A DNA stretch of 64,000 bases from Owenia fusiformis. Lineage: Eukaryota; Annelida; Polychaeta; Sabellida; Oweniidae. Each line of letters starts with the position of its first letter. The stretch's first letter is position 1. Location of the stretch: contig CAIIXF020000007.1 of NCBI GenBank assembly GCA_903813345.2, positions 20,013,564 through 20,077,563 of the forward strand, written 5' to 3'. A program made the translations under genes and the position numbers. Under the pieces are notes generated by a model, which saw only the letters and a program-made list of their open reading frames with translations, did no database searches and was not told the origin of the DNA. This document shows, piece by piece, positions 43,591-55,256 of the stretch.

Positions 43591-43971
43591 CTGAAAATGT
43601 GTATAAGTTTAAATGATGAAATAAAGCTTATATATTTATCTTCTGAAGTTTTGTAAATATATGTAAAGAGTGGTGAAATTTCTATGGTCTATGGTGTAGA
43701 ACTGTAGAAGATTCATGAGTGTGTATTAAATTGGAAGAATCTTGTTCCTGTTTATGTTAGATCAGAAGTGTGCATTGTAGAAGATTGCTGAGTGGCGCGT
43801 ATATATGTGAAATGTGTGAAATAGTGCATGGTTGTATACAAGCCGACTGGAATGTTTGTGTGAGACGTATCTGGGACGGGTTGTGTCTTGCTAAATAAAA
43901 TTAGGAATTATGAAATAAACTTTAAAAGAGGTTATTCCAGCAAATGAGTAAGGAATCTTGTTGTATTTTCA

Positions 43972-44297
43972 GATGGCTGTTTTCACGTGTGAATGTGGAA
44001 AAATCTTTTACGATCACAAGCTTAAGTGTCCACAAAATGGAGATGGTGAGGTACATTTGTTGGATTTGTGAATACAATGCCCTGAAGAGAAATGATGTTG
44101 TAAAGCACACAAAAAGGAAACATGCTGACATAGAGGAAGATATCAAGATGTCTCCGAGAAGAGTGGTGGTCCAAAACCTGAAAGGGTATACGATTCCTAA
44201 GGTCCTTGTCAAGAAGTCTCCCCTGGAGAAATTAGAAGAGGAGATGCAGGAGGAGCTGAAAGTTGGTGAAGCAATGGTGAAGAGAAGAAAGAAATGA
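43972..44297 (+). CDS. C2H2 zinc-finger exon downstream of the gypsy relic
   Basis: Acceptor-like TGTATTTTCAG ends at 43971, followed by ATGGCTGTTTTC. One frame gives FTCECGKIFYD. The frame ending at 44297 gives YICWICEYNALKRNDVVKHT + KRKH, one clear C2H2 finger (C..C....H....H), and a basic tail (MVKRRKK). A one-base shift separates the two half-fingers. It may be a spliced 3' ORF of the gypsy-like element just upstream, or an unrelated zinc-finger exon. Confidence 0.45.
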
Positions 44298-45430
44298 AAT
44301 ACCCGTGAAATAATATTGCTTCACTACTTTTCATAGAAAATGTTTTTCTCTGTGGTTCTTGCTTTTATGTTGAACATATTTATGATTATATTACTATTTA
44401 CAACATTATTTTTTTCTTACTTTTCCTAATCTAAATTTCTATAAAAAGTTATCATACCAATGTGACACTTGGATTATTTGTGAGGGAATATTTTGTCTGG
44501 TCTATGATCAAACTACTATTGTTTACACAATAGCAATGTGATGTATGGAAATAGATGATAGATATCTTGAATAATTATTAATAGCAGTCCGAGAACCTCT
44601 GTCATTACATCTGTTGTAAAATAGATAAAGAGTCCAGGGTCTTGAAGCAAGCCTAGAATTTCTTTGACCTCATTATGTCTAAACTTGCCCTATTCTTGTC
44701 TGTTTCCCTTAGAAAAGTGTTAGTCTTTTGAGCTCTAAAGCTATTCTATTGAAATCTAAGATCAAGATCAATTACATTCATGGCTTCATCCCAATTTCGG
44801 AAAATAGCTTGGTAACTTAAACACAATTTAATTAATATACTATTGCTTTGTGTTTTCAGCTAGTCTAGACTCCTGGCATATCACACTTTTGTAACATGGT
44901 CCTATTATGGAAATAGGCTGGGGAAAAAAGAAAAGTGGTCATCCCTACCTGTGTGACAAATTGTATTAGAAAAAAATATATGAAAACTGCAGAGCAAGGG
45001 TGTGGAAGATGATCTTGAAGAGTGATCTGGATTGAAGTAGTTACCTGTAAAGAATTGTATTTACATTATTCACATTCTAAAAATAAATTTGTACAACAAA
45101 GTTCAGCAACAAGATCATAATAATAATTATTATTTATAAAAATAGTTATCAATAAACTAAAGAAAGGTGCCAATTTTTTCATTTTTATTGAATTCAAATA
45201 AAGTTGCTTCAGCCAGATGCTCCACATTAAAACTTGGCACAGAAATAGAATAACCACAAACACTCTCAACTTGTCTCCTTTAGTTCAGCTCAATGCCCTG
45301 AAGTGAAGGACTTTGATTCTAGCTATGTCATAGCACACTGGTGGACAGTTAAAGTGGCATATACCAGGAACTAAATTGTGTCAATATTTACTACCATATG
45401 AAGTGTGATTTTTGGAGTGTTTCATTCTTG
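44298..45430. other. Unassigned non-coding stretch
   Basis: No gene or repeat recognised. Confidence 0.4.
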
Positions 45431-45734
45431 ACAATTGTCAATGTAAAATACACTGACCAGTTATATGTGGATAACATTGCCGAAACTACCAAAGACATTG
45501 GTACTGTGAATCACATTGGAAAGAAAACAAACAATTGTCAGTCTCAGCAAAAAACGAGATTATGAGGCAGTGGATTTAGCTGAGGTAGAGGCTACCAATG
45601 CTACCAGCAGTATAGCAATGAGAAGTATGCTAATCGTGAAAGGCGGGTTCAGAGGCAAAATACCACCTTCAGCTATGAGAATGGTTGCGATTGACGATAG
45701 GTATTCTTGACTTTATCATTTGACAACTTGCAGT

Positions 45735-45885
45735 AAATGGCCGATATCACTAGATGGGTTGATGAATGTATTGAGTGTCAAAAGCAAAAATCTCCCAGTT
45801 CAAGATCACCCATGATGACATTTAGAGCATATTGCCCTTGACATTTTTGGGACCTTTACCAGAAACATTGCTCTGAAATATATAT
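45735..45885 (+). pseudogene. Ty3/gypsy integrase scrap (zinc-binding to core)
   Basis: Reads ADITRWVDECIECQKQKSPS, then after a frameshift EHIALDIFGTFTRNI. DI..WV..C..CQ..K is the end of the H2C2 zinc-binding domain, and the second part mimics the DI.GPLP..... start of the integrase core. About 150 bases remain. Confidence 0.6.
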
Positions 45886-46107
45886 GAAGTCATTGCACAG
45901 TTTTTAGCATTAACTCCCATGCATTCGGTAGTGCCGTGAAAAGTAGAAAAAAAATAAAAATGATAATCTAAAATTGTATTTTGTGATGATAAAATTTGAT
46001 ATCCAAACAAAAAATCTAATCTTTATATTTTATTCCAATTCTGGCATTCTCTCAACCTTCTTTCTGTGACGTAAGTTCTGCCTGTTGTAATAAAAAAAAG
46101 AGTCGGA

Positions 46108-46476
46108 ATGAGAGAAAACCAAGTATATATTATGTTTTTGAAGAAAATTCAGCCTGAGTATGACGACCCAAACTGGAGAAGTAACTTGGACGATTGGTGT
46201 ACATGTTGGAATTGCCAGGTTGAAGAGAAAGTCTCTGATAGAGTTTGCTGCCAGGAGTCGCCTCAATGCAGAGACAAACTCAGTGAGAAAGTCTGCCGCC
46301 CATCGTCAGGACTGACCATTCCAAGGGGTTGCATCACCCAGCATCATGGTTTTGGACCGGTTTGCTTGCACAATGATAATCTGTCTACAGCATGGATGCA
46401 GTACAAAAGCAATATCCTGATGAACATGAGGGCCCCTGTTATTGTTGGCTTCCATAATGGATGCCACGAAAATTAA
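46108..46476 (+). CDS. P2X7 intracellular-domain-like cysteine protein
   Basis: 122 residues with ATG at 46108 and stop at 46474-46476. DDWCTCWNCQVEEKVSDRVC (residues 28-47), then CQESPQC, CITQHHGFGPVCLHND and LSTAWMQY. The WCTC..C......+.VCC.E......C+..H..F..VCL pattern is that of the C-terminal ballast domain of the P2X7 receptor, which occurs alone in many invertebrate and transposon-associated proteins, where the cysteines bind zinc. No channel region is present. The second position of the usual WCxCGxC is altered to CW. It could be a single-exon gene or an exon of a mobile-element protein. Confidence 0.6.
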   Translation: MRENQVYIMFLKKIQPEYDDPNWRSNLDDWCTCWNCQVEEKVSDRVCCQESPQCRDKLSEKVCRPSSGLTIPRGCITQHHGFGPVCLHNDNLSTAWMQYKSNILMNMRAPVIVGFHNGCHEN

Positions 46477-46639
46477 AAAGGCCAAAACCAGTTTAGTATG
46501 GGACTTTTTGAGAAAAAAAAATGATGGTACGAAGGTGGAATGCAAACTTTGTGAAACCCTCTTCAGTTATCTAGGCAGTACCACATAATGCACACCCATA
46601 ACTATACAAAATAAGCCACACGGTGAACAGAATCGCACC

Positions 46640-47205
46640 CTTGAACAGAATACACTTTTCGGGATGGAAAATTCAAAATGGCCACCTTAACATTTACCCA
46701 GACTGCATAAAAACTAATCAGTTCTATAGAAACATCTCTAAAATTTTAGGATGAATCCATGAAACCTGTAAACAACCCTCAAGAGAAACGTTTTAAGGTA
46801 TACTTCATAGTGTATCAGCTTTTTTTCTACAATTCAGATTTTCCTGAAAAAAATCCTGGTAAAAGATATACTGATTTCCCAAAAAAATGTTTTAATTTAA
46901 CATTGCTCTCAATGGGAAATTCTTTTTTATTTTTTAAAACAAGCCTTCACAGACACGATTTTAGGACGAAAAATCCAAAATGGCCGCCTTAACATTTACC
47001 AAGAATGCCGAAAAACTAATCAGTTCTTAACTTTTATAGGTAGAAACATCCCTGAGAATTTCAAATGAATCCCTGAGAATTTCAAATGAATCCCTCAAAC
47101 GGTTTGGCTGGAAACCTGTAGACAAGCCTTGACAGACAATATTTTAAGACAGAAAATCCAAAATGGCCGCCTTAACATTTACCCAGAATGCCGAAAAAAT
47201 AATCA
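46640..47205 (+). repeat. Three-copy repeat around CAAAATGGCC
   Basis: AAAATTCAAAATGGCCACCT/TTAACATTTACC..AATGC..AAAAACTAATCAG occurs at about 46668, 46969 and 47153. A 20-base direct duplication (AATCCCTGAGAATTTCAAAT) lies at 47050-47090. Non-coding. Confidence 0.75.
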
Positions 47206-47309
47206 GTGGTAACATGTGTATGTAATAATTCTATTTTACTATGAAATAAATCACATATAAAGAGGAAGAACATTTTGAAGATTGCTCTTACTGTGAAAGA
47301 CAAAATAAC

Positions 47310-47833
47310 TTGGGTAGAGTCTCTAAGCAAGTTATTGAAAGTAAAGAACCTGGAGAGGGATTAAAAGTTGGAAGTCTTGATGTCTTCTCGGCGGCAGATG
47401 ATTGTGTCCACTTTTGCAAAATATTACAGTTTCCGGTTCAAATTGGGCCCCTTGTATTACTCCTGGGGAATATAATGAATCATTTCAGAAGGATGCTGCT
47501 TTAGCAACTTTGTTGAAATGGCTCACAGATGGCGTTAGGCCTGAGTGGTCTGAAATTTCAAATAAGTCACTTACCTTGAAGCAATATTGGGCACAGTGGG
47601 ACAGAATGAAACCTGAGAAGGGAATGTTGTATAGAAAGTGGGTTGACACTGCTTTGGGTGTAAAAAGTTGGCAAACTGTTGTGCCAAAAGATCTACAAAA
47701 TTTCATTCTAGAAGCCACTCATGAGGCATTGGATAGCGGTCATTTTGGTCATTTTCGTAACAAGTACTATTGGGTTGGGTCCAAGGCAGATGTGGCTCGT
47801 TGGGTAGCAGGATGTGAATTATGTCAAACATAA
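47310..47833 (+). pseudogene. Ty3/gypsy integrase zinc-binding region
   Basis: The frame 47402-47833 contains LLKWLTDGVRPEWSEISNKS, RMKPEKGMLYRKWVD, VVPKDLQNFILEATHEALDS and GHFGHFRNKYYWVGSKADVA + RWVAGCELCQT then stop. It matches the linker and H2C2 zinc-binding domain (H...H...C..C) between RNase H and integrase core in gypsy polyproteins (G.L.R........Q.V.P..L...+L...H....GH.G...T...+...+YW). The core integrase is absent after 47833. This is the best preserved gypsy fragment here. Confidence 0.8.
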
Positions 47834-48209
47834 GACTCCAATGAAGCAATACAATTAGAGTTGCAGATCCTCCTCAAAACAAAAGTTGTATGAATGGCAA
47901 CCTTTTAAAGAAAAGGGTCGTATGAATTTTTACCACAAAAAGGTTGCACTACGACTAATTATCACTTAAAGATTGTAATAACCACTCAAAGATCATCATA
48001 AATTCTCAAGGGCTTTTCAAAATTTTAAACCCATTTGTGTCCTTCATGTTTACTCTCCCTCTAACAATATCAATATAAGTTACTTGAGATGGTGTACATT
48101 CCATCTTATTTTTCAACTTCAGTTGATTCTCAATACGCTAAAATTTTGAACTTGTTTACCAATTGTCCTGTTGTAGTTCCATACCCAACTTTGGCCTTTG
48201 TGTATTTTC

Positions 48210-48361
48210 AGGGGGCTGATATGTGCCATGAGTTGAGAGCAGGCCTGCTGTATGGGGGAACCTTCTCCACGCCCCTAAACATTACATGCCACTACAGAAA
48301 GGTGCATGAGTCCCACAGATGCTGCAAATGCACTGGGCCAAGACCTGTGGTCACTAAAGGT
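48210..48361 (+). CDS. Candidate isolated exon, cysteine-rich, unrecognised
   Basis: Acceptor-like GTGTATTTTCAG ends at 48211 and donor-like TAAAG|GTAAAG lies near 48360. The frame reads GADMCHELRAGLLYGG, then ITCHYRKVHESHRCCKC. No family recognised. The splice-like borders are the only reason to list it. Confidence 0.25.
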
Positions 48362-49699
48362 AAAGATATATGAAACAAATCCTGCTATTATTTTGTTTAT
48401 TAGAGGAAGAACATGAAACCCAAATACAGTGAACTAGATTCTATTCTAGTTAACGCCCTAAATTCCTTCCACAAACCTTAGCTCCAATATTTCTTCCATT
48501 CTTATCTTATAACTATTCTTGGGATTCTATGTTGAATTTGCACATTTTTCTCGACAATTTGAGCCTAAATTTTAACCCTGTACCCAATCTTATGTCAAAA
48601 AATATTCAGTTACATATCAGATGTCTTAGTTAAACAGCTGACCTCAGATATCAACTCAGCCACACATGCACAAAAGCAGTAATTTTGCACTTATCAGTTT
48701 TTTTGCGTCTTCACCAAAATCAGTGCATGATGTTTGATGTTAAACCTCGCTTTATATATTAATGTATATATTGATGTTCAAATGAATTTGTGAATGAAAA
48801 TAATAATTTTGAAGTTTAAGCTGATTATTATTTGGGTTGAAGATGGCAATGATAAGTAACTGCCTAATGTATCAAGTAACTACAGGATTGGTAGATTTTT
48901 TACATTTCTTATTAAAGTTTGTCTTTAGTATGGTACGGTTATAAAGAGAAATGTCTCAGCTTCAATATAGTGTCAAAAATCTTGATATTTTTATAACTCC
49001 AATAATACCATTTGTAAGGCCACCACCACCACTCACTCAGAGTCTGATTGCTCGATTTGCGATAGTCATAAAGAGAATCAAGGAGGACTAAATAAATGCA
49101 AGAGGCAATCAACAAGTAATGATACATGTACATCCAGCGAATCAGTTTCTTCTCAAAGTTAACAGCTTGAAGGTGTATCACAAATCAAATTACAGAGAAC
49201 TAATTTCAATAGTACGCAGTCCGACTGGAATTGAGTTGTGTAGTGCAATCAACACCAAAAAGACAAACAATAGCACCCAAAATACACCTGAAAAACAAAA
49301 AACAACATGAAACCGAATATCAGATCACACAAAAAAAAAATAAAACAGTACCTTTATCAAAAACTGAAGACAGATTACTGACAAAACTAGTCCAGAGTTC
49401 ACTGAACAAGCAATCTATGTACTAAAATCTTTTTTATTTGCTGGGGAATTCAAGGAAGTCGTCTAAAATCATCATTACGTATGCTGTGATTTCCATTTAT
49501 CAAATTTCCAATATATTTAAAACTAAGATTTCGCCGAAACCGAATATATATTACAGGACATAAGTGATGGATTTAAAATGACTGATGAATTCTCAGCAGT
49601 AAAGGATGTTTAGTGCCCAAGAAAAAATCAACAGACCTATACAAAGAATTAGTAGAGAAACAGACATAACATAAAATAAAGGATGGTACTTATATCTGT

Positions 49700-50112
49700 G
49701 TCTAGTAAACCTAATATTGTGCACCAGGAGCATATCAAAAATGATGGGAATTCATTGACATTAATTCATGATGGAAGTCGTCCTGAGAATTTAAGCATGA
49801 ATAGTTATGTATCTTGTGATCCATTTGTTTATAAAACCATTGATAGTGCATTTTAATTAATACCAGTGAATGGATACATAGCGAAGGTAGACCTTCGGGG
49901 AGCATATACAGGTGTAAAAACTCATTAATTGTGTTATGATATTGCAGGTCTACAGTTGACTTTCTCAGGTATAGGGGAACAAACATATTTAATGTACTCG
50001 CATGATGTTTGGAAGTTCACAAGCTCCAAATATATTCACTAAGTTATCAAACTCTTTGACAAGGATGATGAAACGTAGGTTTTTCTGTTATATTGTATTA
50101 TATATGTATTCC
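49700..50112 (+). pseudogene. DIRS-type reverse transcriptase fragment
   Basis: Frames give LIHDGSRPENLSMNSYVS, VNGYIAKVDLRGAYTGV, AGLQLTFSG, then MFGSSQAPNIFTKLSNSLTR + MMKRRFFCYIVLY. These correspond to RT motifs: RPIHDLS.P, KVDL..AYR (catalytic Asp in KVDL), TGL.W.F and LPFG...AP.IF of DIRS/Ty3 enzymes. The YxDD catalytic pair expected directly after YIVLY is not there: the sequence continues MYSVVKL. Several stops interrupt it. DIRS elements also encode a tyrosine recombinase, but the nearest one here (38766) is 11 kb away. Confidence 0.7.
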
Positions 50113-50113
50113 G

Positions 50114-50215
50114 TGGTCAAGCTATGTTGAAGGTTGGTGGACCTATTATTCGATGAAAAGGAACAAGTACTATTTCATCAATGCGAAGACTGGGGAGAAG
50201 AGGTGGGAATTTTAA
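50114..50215 (+). CDS. WW-domain-like short ORF
   Basis: A 33-codon stretch reading VEGWWTYYSMKRNKYYFINA + KTGEKRWEF before a stop at 50213-50215. It shows the WW-domain layout: first Trp after EG, a YYFIN strand, TG turn and second Trp in RWEF. It lies out of frame directly after the decayed reverse transcriptase. No Met or splice site defines its start, so it may be a domain scrap or coincidence. Confidence 0.3.
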   Translation, partial: WSSYVEGWWTYYSMKRNKYYFINAKTGEKRWEF

Positions 50216-51725
50216 GGAGTTCAACTAATTCAGAAGACAGTAGCAACTCAGACTGATGAGGCTGGGAAGGATGGGATATGTACAATATGCTGATGGACAT
50301 TGTGAGACGTCATTTCCCCAGATCAATCCTTTCATTGAATATTAAGGGGATTGATTATTCAAACAAATAAAGTTATTTAGGGATATAGTGAATCCTCGTT
50401 TTTCTACAAATATTGATAAATTTATATCTGAAAATATTTTTATTTACCAATATATTGCACTTATTGTCTTTTTGCTGTAGGAATCTGATTCTCCATATTT
50501 ATCAATGTTTTACTGGTTCCAGATATTGCTATGGAACACAGAAGGAATCTGAAAAACCTCTGTAGGGTTTGTGGAGTTGTGAGTGATAAATATCTGTCTA
50601 AAAAGAATGTAGAAACAGAGTTAAAGGAATTATTGGCCATTGATTGCAGTAGAGATGAACTAAGTATATATCTAAATTCAATGTGTAGCTCACACTACAA
50701 CTTATGTATGCGGTTTAGACGATCAAAACAAGCGAAAAAAGAATATAAAATACTTTCCAAACCTGACATTAAATAATTTTCCCCCCGACTCAGATAATTG
50801 CTGGGTATGCCATAAGGACATCAATCAGCCAACTACCAAGAAGAGGAAATACTGTATTGTGGTTAGTATTTCTGTTGACAATGTGATGTACATGAGCAGC
50901 ACGGATCGCCTGAGCCTGCTTAAAAATGTTCTCATTTGAATCCCTCACACAGAAAGAAGCGAATGCCTGGAATATCTCGGTGGATTAGCAGGAAATGACA
51001 ATACTGAAATATTTGATTATGTGAAAGATGTCCATAATGACTTAGATGATTTAAAAACATTTTTGTGCCCTGATGCAATTTCTCATCTAAGAAATAATGG
51101 AATTGTATCATACACCAATAGCATTTTAAAATGTAATACAGATGGAAACATCAAGGAAATTCCTGACAAGATAATTCTTATTATTGAAATGATAGTCTCA
51201 TTGGTAAAAGTCCTTCCTAACCAGTCTCATCATCAGTTCAGTTACACAAAGTCGTTTAGCAAGTGACATCCTTGGAACACTTCTCCCATGTGGCATAGGC
51301 TGAACATTGAAGAACTGGCATAGCAGGCAGTCATCTGAACCCCCACCCTGTCCACCTGGGGATTTAACTGTGTCATTTGACAATGAACAGATTGTAGGTC
51401 GGAGTTGGAATATAGCTGCGGACAATAAAGTGAAATGTTCAGTCGTGACCAATATAAATGCAGTATCAGTGACATCTGCAGTTACTGTCCAGCAAGATAA
51501 GTCACTCCACCCCAAAAGATGGATGAAAATTGAAGATAATGAGGAACTCATTTTTGCAATGGGTACAATTTAACAGAACTTAAAGGAGAAAGTAGAAAAT
51601 CCCTTGAAAGTAGAAACAATTAAAATCAAAGAAATACATTATCATGAAGAGTATAAATATATCTATACATTCCTATAAGAGGTTGTCCATGAGCAAGATC
51701 AAGGGACTGAAACACAGACCATTAA

Positions 51726-52442
51726 CCTTCTGCATGCTAACTTATTTCAGCAAATATATCCCACGCGACTGACTTATTTTTCAGAGTGCAAAAAAATGAT
51801 ATGCCTGTACTAAATAATCAATATCTCAATAACTACTGAATGAATCTGGAGAAAATTTTCACAAAGGGAAGATACACTGGTCTGGCTCATAAAAAAAAGT
51901 TCTCATGAATTTTCTTCGTACATAAACATGACTGGGCATAAATATACCATGAATACTCCTCCAGAATCTGCCGCTTCGTCCCTGGGGAGATTCAACGTCT
52001 AGTCAGAATCCAAAACTGAATTTGCAGCGATCGAATGTTCATCTTTTCACTTCAGAAAATATTCTAGTTTCTATTTTTGATGACCATTATCGGCTTCCAA
52101 GAGCCTAAAGAGCTCGAAATCGCAATCCATTTCCTCAACATTTTCGTTGTGATCGTATTTGGCCGCCATTTTGTACGATTTGTTCACTAAAAACGACTTA
52201 AACACTGTTTAAATTGTTGAATTGAGAATTATTTTACAAAAGAAGGCCATTTCTAGGTCAACAGGAAGTCCCCATGTAAGGACTGACTAAATCGGGCAAT
52301 CTAATTGGATCATAAGAACGGCGGGAAAAAGTAAAGTTTTTGAAAGTTTAAAATGAGTTTAAACTGAGTCGACCGGAATCGCCGGCAGTTGCAGGGGATA
52401 GTTAAGCACGGGTGACTCCGCTCGCCAGTAGCATGCTAAAGG
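51726..52442 (-). mobile_element. piggyBac-type MITE, copy B
   Basis: 717 bp between TTAA at 51722-51725 and 52443-52446. Ends CCTTCTGCATGCT and the inverse AGCATGCTAAAGG. Homologous along its length to copies A and C. Confidence 0.85.
52071..52169 (-). CDS. 32-codon ORF in MITE copy B
   Basis: Minus-strand ATG at 52167-52169, stop at 52071-52073. The peptide differs from that of copy A only near the N-terminus (AAK instead of TAK) and close to the end (HQK instead of HRK). Same length and same position within the MITE. Confidence 0.5.
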   Translation of the reverse strand: MAAKYDHNENVEEMDCDFELFRLLEADNGHQK

Positions 52443-54252
52443 TTAAAGATCACATTGATGTTGAGGTGGAAAATTCTTTCAGACAAGAAATTTCTAAACA
52501 TGTTCTAATTGTGACAAAATACATCCTAAGAGAAAGAGAAAATGTGGTGCACATCTGAAGCAAAAGGCAACAGACACTCAACAGTCAACTTCTCATACAT
52601 CCCTTAACACCATAAGATCCAGTACTACTAAACAAGTACCTGAAGGTGTAGAAAACAATGATCTAGAGACTTTTATTTAGCCATATACCTACAAACCATA
52701 TGTGTATTTATATTCATAAATTGAAGTTTATTTTGATTGACGATTGTAGTGATCTCATCCTAGCATGACATCTATACTTACCTGTGAAATTCAATGTACT
52801 TACTTACCTGTGCACATGTACTGTAAATGTTTCCGTCATGCGCGTTGTGCAATTTTAAAAATCCCTAACCCTAAACCCTAATTCCTTAAGTGAGATTGGG
52901 AAATCTACCAAATGCCACAGGTATACTCGACCAAATAACAATAGATTATGGTTAAATATCTGTTGTGATGGCCTGCCTTATACTCTAATAATTATGAAGA
53001 TGGTGTTTGATTATGTCACATGCAGTCATTGCCGTTTGGAGTTACATGGAAGAGATGAATTAAATACACACATGGAAGAAAAGCATCTCCTCCAAGAAAA
53101 GTTTTTCGGAGAATTTGACTGGGTTCTTCTTATTAGAATATGCGATGGACATTTTGAGATGAACTTGGTCAAATCCCTTGATGAACTTCTTTGGGACATA
53201 TGCTACAACTTGCTCAAAAACTTGGATGGAGGTCTGAAAGCGCCTTGGCAAGTGCCAAGAAATGTCATGATTATCATAAAGCATGGCAAACTCAGCTCGT
53301 TTTTTTACCTTGGAACCTTAAAAGAGTTGCTAGTTGTCTATGTCCGCGATCATCTAGCAGATGCAGCACATTTCCCATCGCCAGAAGATTTTATATCATA
53401 TGTTGAGAAGAACTCAAATGCAAACAAACGTTTCATGTATGAAATTGTTGTGTATATATTCTCAGGCTATTTTGAACTTTCGTGGCGGAATAAGGAGGAA
53501 CAATGCAGCTCTAGTTGAGGCAGGAAAGTATATGACTAGGCTCCTCTTTCATGGCAGAAATCATCCACGTTATCAAGAAATCGATATAATTGACTCGTTC
53601 ATAAGTGAAGTCATGCCACCAGAGCTCAAAGAATTCACAAAAAAACACAATCTCCCTCTCTAAATCTGACACACATCAAAAGGTCAAGGTTACGATTTTT
53701 GTCTTGAAGAAGACGACTGTGAAGTGAAACAATGGATATCTCGTGGTGTTGCATCCGAGGAACAGTGGCGAACAGTATGTGGAAATAAGGACAACTTGTC
53801 AGAGATAAAGAACAACTTTATGGACATGATTGACATTAAGACAACATCACAATCAGACAGGCAAGGTAAGTTAGAAGAGGCTGTTGATGCTTGGAGAGGA
53901 GGAGAAAGCAAATATTTCACCCAAATATGGACCAAAACTCACCTCTCTACAGGGAGAGGAATTATATAGAGGACTGATATCTTTCACTGAAAAAGTAATA
54001 GAAAAGAGAACAGCGAGACTTTATGAAAAACGTTTACGTCTTCCTCCTTGTCAAAGAATCAATACTAAACACCCTGTCTATGTAATTGAAAATGAGAATA
54101 TTGAAAGAAACAAACTTGAAAATCAAACAATAGCTGAACTCAGTAAATTTATCATAGACCTGATTGACACCTTACCAACTCACTTCAAAGAGATATATAT
54201 ATACAAGAATTCAAGCACAGTGTCGAGGGAAAGACTAAATCTAAATATTTAG

Positions 54253-55256
54253 AATTTGTCTCTGTCCTGACAGATAAGTTGGACATGCATGCTGGTGTAC
54301 TTTTAGCAGAATTAGGTGACTTAGATAATGTTTACAACAATGACAACTAAATTACCAATAAAAGTAAGTTGAATTTGTTGCTTTACATGTCACAAGGATA
54401 TTTCTTAATATTATGGTTTATTTACATTGTAGTGTCTCCATTCTAAGTAACATCCAGCATGAAATATGTACTAAAAATGACTTCTGTATGTTTAGTTAAA
54501 GATGCAACGTATACTAACATTTTCAGATTGGATATATCTTATAAGCTTAAATAAGAGTCATTATATATTCTTCTGTATCTCCTCACAATTATCAGAATCT
54601 CTAAATACTTTCTAATAGGACCTGTAGAGTTTAAGCCAAACTGGTAAGTCATCTATTTTGTTTGATAAAGCAATATGTTAAGTTATACAGTTAAGTTATA
54701 CAGTTAGAGTACTTTGACATTATTTGTCATGCAGCTCTATATGTTAAAAAATAGCCAATTTAGGTTGAAAAGATAGAAAAATGTGTCCCATTGGCCATTG
54801 TCTCCTGAACTGAAAGTATTCAACATTCATTTTTAACTTATTAATTGGATTTAAGCTGAAATTGAATTTATTCGAACGATCACAGTACTCACTAAAGATA
54901 ATAAAGTTAAGTTAACGTAAACGGACTGCTGTATTCTAAAGGTCTAATTTTACTAAAAAATATAATATTTATTAATTTGCTGAAGATAACAGTCTCGATA
55001 ATCCGAGGTTTACACAAATGGCCTATTCTTATTATACAATCAGATTTCAAATAATTGCAAATTGTATTGTACAAATATAAATAGAAGTTAATAATATTTC
55101 ATTTAGAATTCAATTGAATGCAAAACAGATTTCATTTCATTGAATACGAATGACATGAATGTAGCCTTTAACTCGTGCCTTTAATCAACAGATTGAATTG
55201 GAAAATCAACGTACCCTGTTCATTGTGAACCTTACTTAGATAGCAGTTACTTGTAG
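54253..55256. other. Unassigned stretch
   Basis: No gene recognised. A 25-base segment at about 54621-54645 is bordered by TTTCTAATAG and GTAAGTC, which could be a micro-exon, but nothing supports it further. Confidence 0.35.

Larger units (their letters stand above)
50531..54252 (+). pseudogene. Unclassified mobile-element-like gene, decayed and interrupted
   Basis: Successive plus-strand pieces: 50531-50776 (NLCRVCG ... C..H....C zinc-binding start), 51000-51266, 51307-51573 (PPGDLTVSFDNEQIVGRSWN), about 52440-52560, 52994-53518 (VTCSHCRLELHGRDELNTHM + EEKH C2H2 finger; DGHFEMNLVKSLDELLW), 53361-53663 (GGIRRNNAALVEAG, FHGRNHPRYQEIDI), 53690-53969 (GYDFCLEEDDCEVKQWISRG) and 53884-54252. I recall this order from uncharacterised proteins in invertebrate genomes but cannot name a family. 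A piggyBac-type MITE sits between the 51.6-kb and 52.4-kb pieces. Many frameshifts indicate it is dead. A DDE/RNase-H-like core within 53000-53600 is possible but unproven. Confidence 0.5.
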
